Below, piece by piece: positions 40,388 through 41,784 of a DNA stretch of 41,784 nt. Both the position numbers and the translations under genes were made by a program. The DNA is from Sphingomonas sp. Leaf412. GTDB taxonomy: Bacteria > Pseudomonadota > Alphaproteobacteria > Sphingomonadales > Sphingomonadaceae. How positions within the stretch are numbered: the stretch's first letter is position 1; every line of letters starts with the position of its first letter. The DNA lies in assembly GCF_001425405.1 (NCBI RefSeq), contig NZ_LMQP01000004.1, positions 305,273 to 347,056 of the forward strand. Reading direction: 5' to 3'. The notes beneath the pieces are model-generated. The model was given only the letters and a program-made list of their open reading frames with translations, was not told the DNA's origin and made no database searches.

Positions 40388-41365
40388 ATGCCCCTCAATC
40401 CCGCGCTGAAAGCCATGTTCGACGCACAGAATTCTCCGACACTGATCCCGGAGGGCGTCGATCCCGCACAGATGCGCGAAACGGTTCACGCCATGATGCA
40501 GGAGAATTGCTTCGCCTTTTCGGTTCCTGTGCCGGCGGTGGCAACCAAGCGCGACCTGACGATCCCTGTCGACGGAGGGAAGATCGGCGCACGCCTGTAC
40601 CGAAATATTTCCGGCGACGCGATCCTGCCCTGCCATGTCTATTATCACGGCGGAGGCTTCATCGTCGGCGCGCTGGAGCATTTCGATGACGTATGTCGTC
40701 GGCTGGCCGGCGAAGCAGGCTGCGTCGTCGTCTCCGTCGACTATCGTCTCGCGCCCGAGCATCGCTTTCCGATCGCGGCCGAGGACAGCTATGCTGCGCT
40801 GCTGTGGGTAGTGGACAATGCCGGTGCACTTGGGATCGATCCGGCGCGGCTGTCGGTGGGCGGGGTCAGTGCCGGCGGCGGTCTTGCCGCCGTCGTCGCG
40901 CAACTCGCCCGCGATCGCAAAGGTCCGCCGATCCTCGCGCAGGTCCTCGACATTCCCGTCACCGACTTCACCCATGCGCAGGCACTGAGCTTCGAGGACG
41001 AAGGCATCACCATCGCGCCCGAAAAGGGATATGGCCCGATGTATCTGCGCGACGAAGCGGACGCGCACGACCCCCGCGCCTCGCCCTTGCTGGCAGTGAC
41101 GCTTGCAGACCTGCCGCCCGCACTCGTGATCTGCGCCGAATATGACCAGTTGCAGCCGGAGGGGGAGGCTTATGCCCGCCGTCTCGCAGATGCCGGTGTG
41201 CCCACCACCTATGCCTTCTGGGAGGAGCAGATCCACGGTTCCCAGACGTTCGACCGCCTCATGCCGGAGGAAGCAGCCGCCTATCGCGCGCAGATCACCG
41301 AATTCCTGCGCAACGCCTATGCCGACGCGGCCACGCCCGGCTCAACGGCAGAAACCATGTCGTAA
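40388..41365 (+). CDS. HSL-family alpha/beta hydrolase (esterase)
   Basis: A 325-residue esterase of the hormone-sensitive lipase family (family IV). Seen: the oxyanion motif HGGGF at about 87-91, SVDYRLAPEHRFP, the nucleophile elbow GGVSAGGG with Ser161, Asp253 in AEYDQLQPEGEAYA, and His283 in QIHGSQ. Normally the elbow reads GDSAGG; here GVSAGG. It cleaves ester bonds of short or medium acyl compounds. Start ATG at 40388 has GGAG upstream. It stands between a broken SDR and another SDR, in what appears to be a small degradation gene cluster now partly decayed. Base composition here is less GC-rich than in the rest of the window. Confidence 0.9.
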   Translation: MPLNPALKAMFDAQNSPTLIPEGVDPAQMRETVHAMMQENCFAFSVPVPAVATKRDLTIPVDGGKIGARLYRNISGDAILPCHVYYHGGGFIVGALEHFDDVCRRLAGEAGCVVVSVDYRLAPEHRFPIAAEDSYAALLWVVDNAGALGIDPARLSVGGVSAGGGLAAVVAQLARDRKGPPILAQVLDIPVTDFTHAQALSFEDEGITIAPEKGYGPMYLRDEADAHDPRASPLLAVTLADLPPALVICAEYDQLQPEGEAYARRLADAGVPTTYAFWEEQIHGSQTFDRLMPEEAAAYRAQITEFLRNAYADAATPGSTAETMS

Positions 41366-41503
41366 TGGCGCTGAAGGAAAAGCGCGAAACATATCATTCG
41401 ATAGGTGCCGGGCGACCATCATCATCGGATCAAGGCGATACACGATCGATATTGATCCGAATGAGAGCGGGTCAGTTCCGCAATGAAAAAGAGAGGAGCT
41501 AGA
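41366..41503. other. Intergenic gap before the terminal SDR
   Basis: A 138-bp gap that is AT-richer than most of the window, with no hairpin strong enough to call. GAGAGGAG near 41492 is the ribosome-binding site for the following gene. Confidence 0.5.
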
Positions 41504-41784
41504 ATGGAACCCCTTATGCAAGGCAAGGTCGCCATCGTCACCGGCGCCGCTTCGGGAATCGGTGCCGCCATCGCCCTGCGCATGGCGGAGGCTGGCGCGA
41601 ACGTCGTCGTGGCGGACGTCAATCTGGACGGTGCAGAGACGATCGCCACGCAAATCCGGGAAACCGGTGGCTCTGCGGACGTATTCCAGATCGACATTTC
41701 CGACGAGGCGCGCGTCGCTGCTGACGTGCTCCCCAAAGCTCTACCAGTCATAACTGGAGTCCGGGGTTGGTATGGTGCCCCTCG
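41504..41784 (+). CDS. Short-chain dehydrogenase, partial and possibly disrupted
   Basis: The first 72 residues are a normal SDR N-terminus: MQGKVAIVTGAASGIGAAIA, then NVVVADVNLDGAE and DVFQIDISDEARV. The ATG at 41504 follows AGGAG at good spacing. From about residue 73 (base 41720) the sequence stops looking like an SDR; NNAG would be expected about 20 residues later. It continues instead as LPKALPVITGVRGWYGAP to the window edge. An insertion sequence left end is a likely reason (see separate entry). The gene is therefore at least cut by the window end and perhaps a pseudogene. Confidence 0.7.
   Translation, partial: MEPLMQGKVAIVTGAASGIGAAIALRMAEAGANVVVADVNLDGAETIATQIRETGGSADVFQIDISDEARVAADVLPKALPVITGVRGWYGAP
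41722..41784. mobile_element. Possible left end of an insertion sequence
   Basis: TGACGTGCTCCCC begins exactly where the SDR similarity ends, and the bases that follow are AT-richer than the gene. IS3-family (IS407-like) ends often start with TGA and hold a run of C. No transposase is in the window and no target duplication can be seen, so this is tentative. Confidence 0.35.

Overview
The window is a GC-rich chromosomal segment, most probably from Sphingomonas or a close relative in the Sphingomonadaceae. The signs are the codon use, a PEPxxWA-type C-terminal sorting signal, a gshA-rsmE neighbourhood, the DUF1501/DUF1800 and DUF3034 families, and several short palindromic intergenic repeats of a kind I associate with sphingomonads. 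This assignment is inference; no rRNA or tRNA gene is present to confirm it.

Layout. (1) 46-4289: a catabolic block with an epoxide-hydrolase-like enzyme, an EthD-type protein and an SDR on the minus strand, divergent from two overlapping acyl-CoA dehydrogenases that look like an alpha2beta2 pair for bulky CoA esters. An acyl-CoA ligase (16597-18159) may feed similar chemistry. (2) 4290-11120, minus strand: an A-type, caa3-like terminal oxidase operon. It holds subunit II fused to cytochrome c, a subunit I+III fusion, a small membrane protein, CtaG, a triheme cytochrome c and a glutathione-dependent formaldehyde dehydrogenase. Most junctions are 4-bp stop/start overlaps. CtaG carries a palindromic repeat inserted in frame. 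(3) 11169-16404, minus strand: a hybrid histidine kinase and a secreted DUF1800/DUF1501 pair. (4) 18258-21255: an ICMT-like membrane methyltransferase, a fatty acid desaturase and a divergent PaaX-like regulator. (5) 21426-26862: a PEP-CTERM-type protein, gshA, rsmE, a 53-residue membrane protein, a DUF2147 protein and a membrane/coiled-coil protein of unknown function. (6) 27140-31465: ubiA, pmbA, a cysQ-like phosphatase, a toxin-first RelE/HTH toxin-antitoxin module and a small membrane protein. (7) 31696-35150: an operon of 6-phosphogluconate dehydrogenase, a Cof-type HAD phosphatase and a eukaryotic-type phosphomannomutase, divergent from a TauE/SafE exporter. (8) 35206-39535: two divergent, translationally coupled gene pairs, cupredoxin-like protein with GGDEF-EAL protein and DUF3034 protein with an apparently exported truncated haemoglobin. 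(9) 39536-41784: a decaying accessory stretch with a monooxygenase fragment, an SDR with a deletion, an intact HSL-type esterase and an SDR whose similarity ends abruptly near the window edge, possibly at an insertion sequence.

The best candidate for an undescribed system is region 8. Four genes with predicted envelope locations share one 90-bp divergent promoter region: an outer-membrane-like DUF3034 protein, a periplasmic copper-site protein, an exported globin and a membrane c-di-GMP enzyme with a periplasmic sensor. They could form a redox- or gas-responsive c-di-GMP pathway. Other points of note are the repeat domesticated as protein sequence in CtaG, a three-copy double-hairpin repeat family with compensatory stem changes, and a probably leaderless toxin-antitoxin operon with a palindromic operator.
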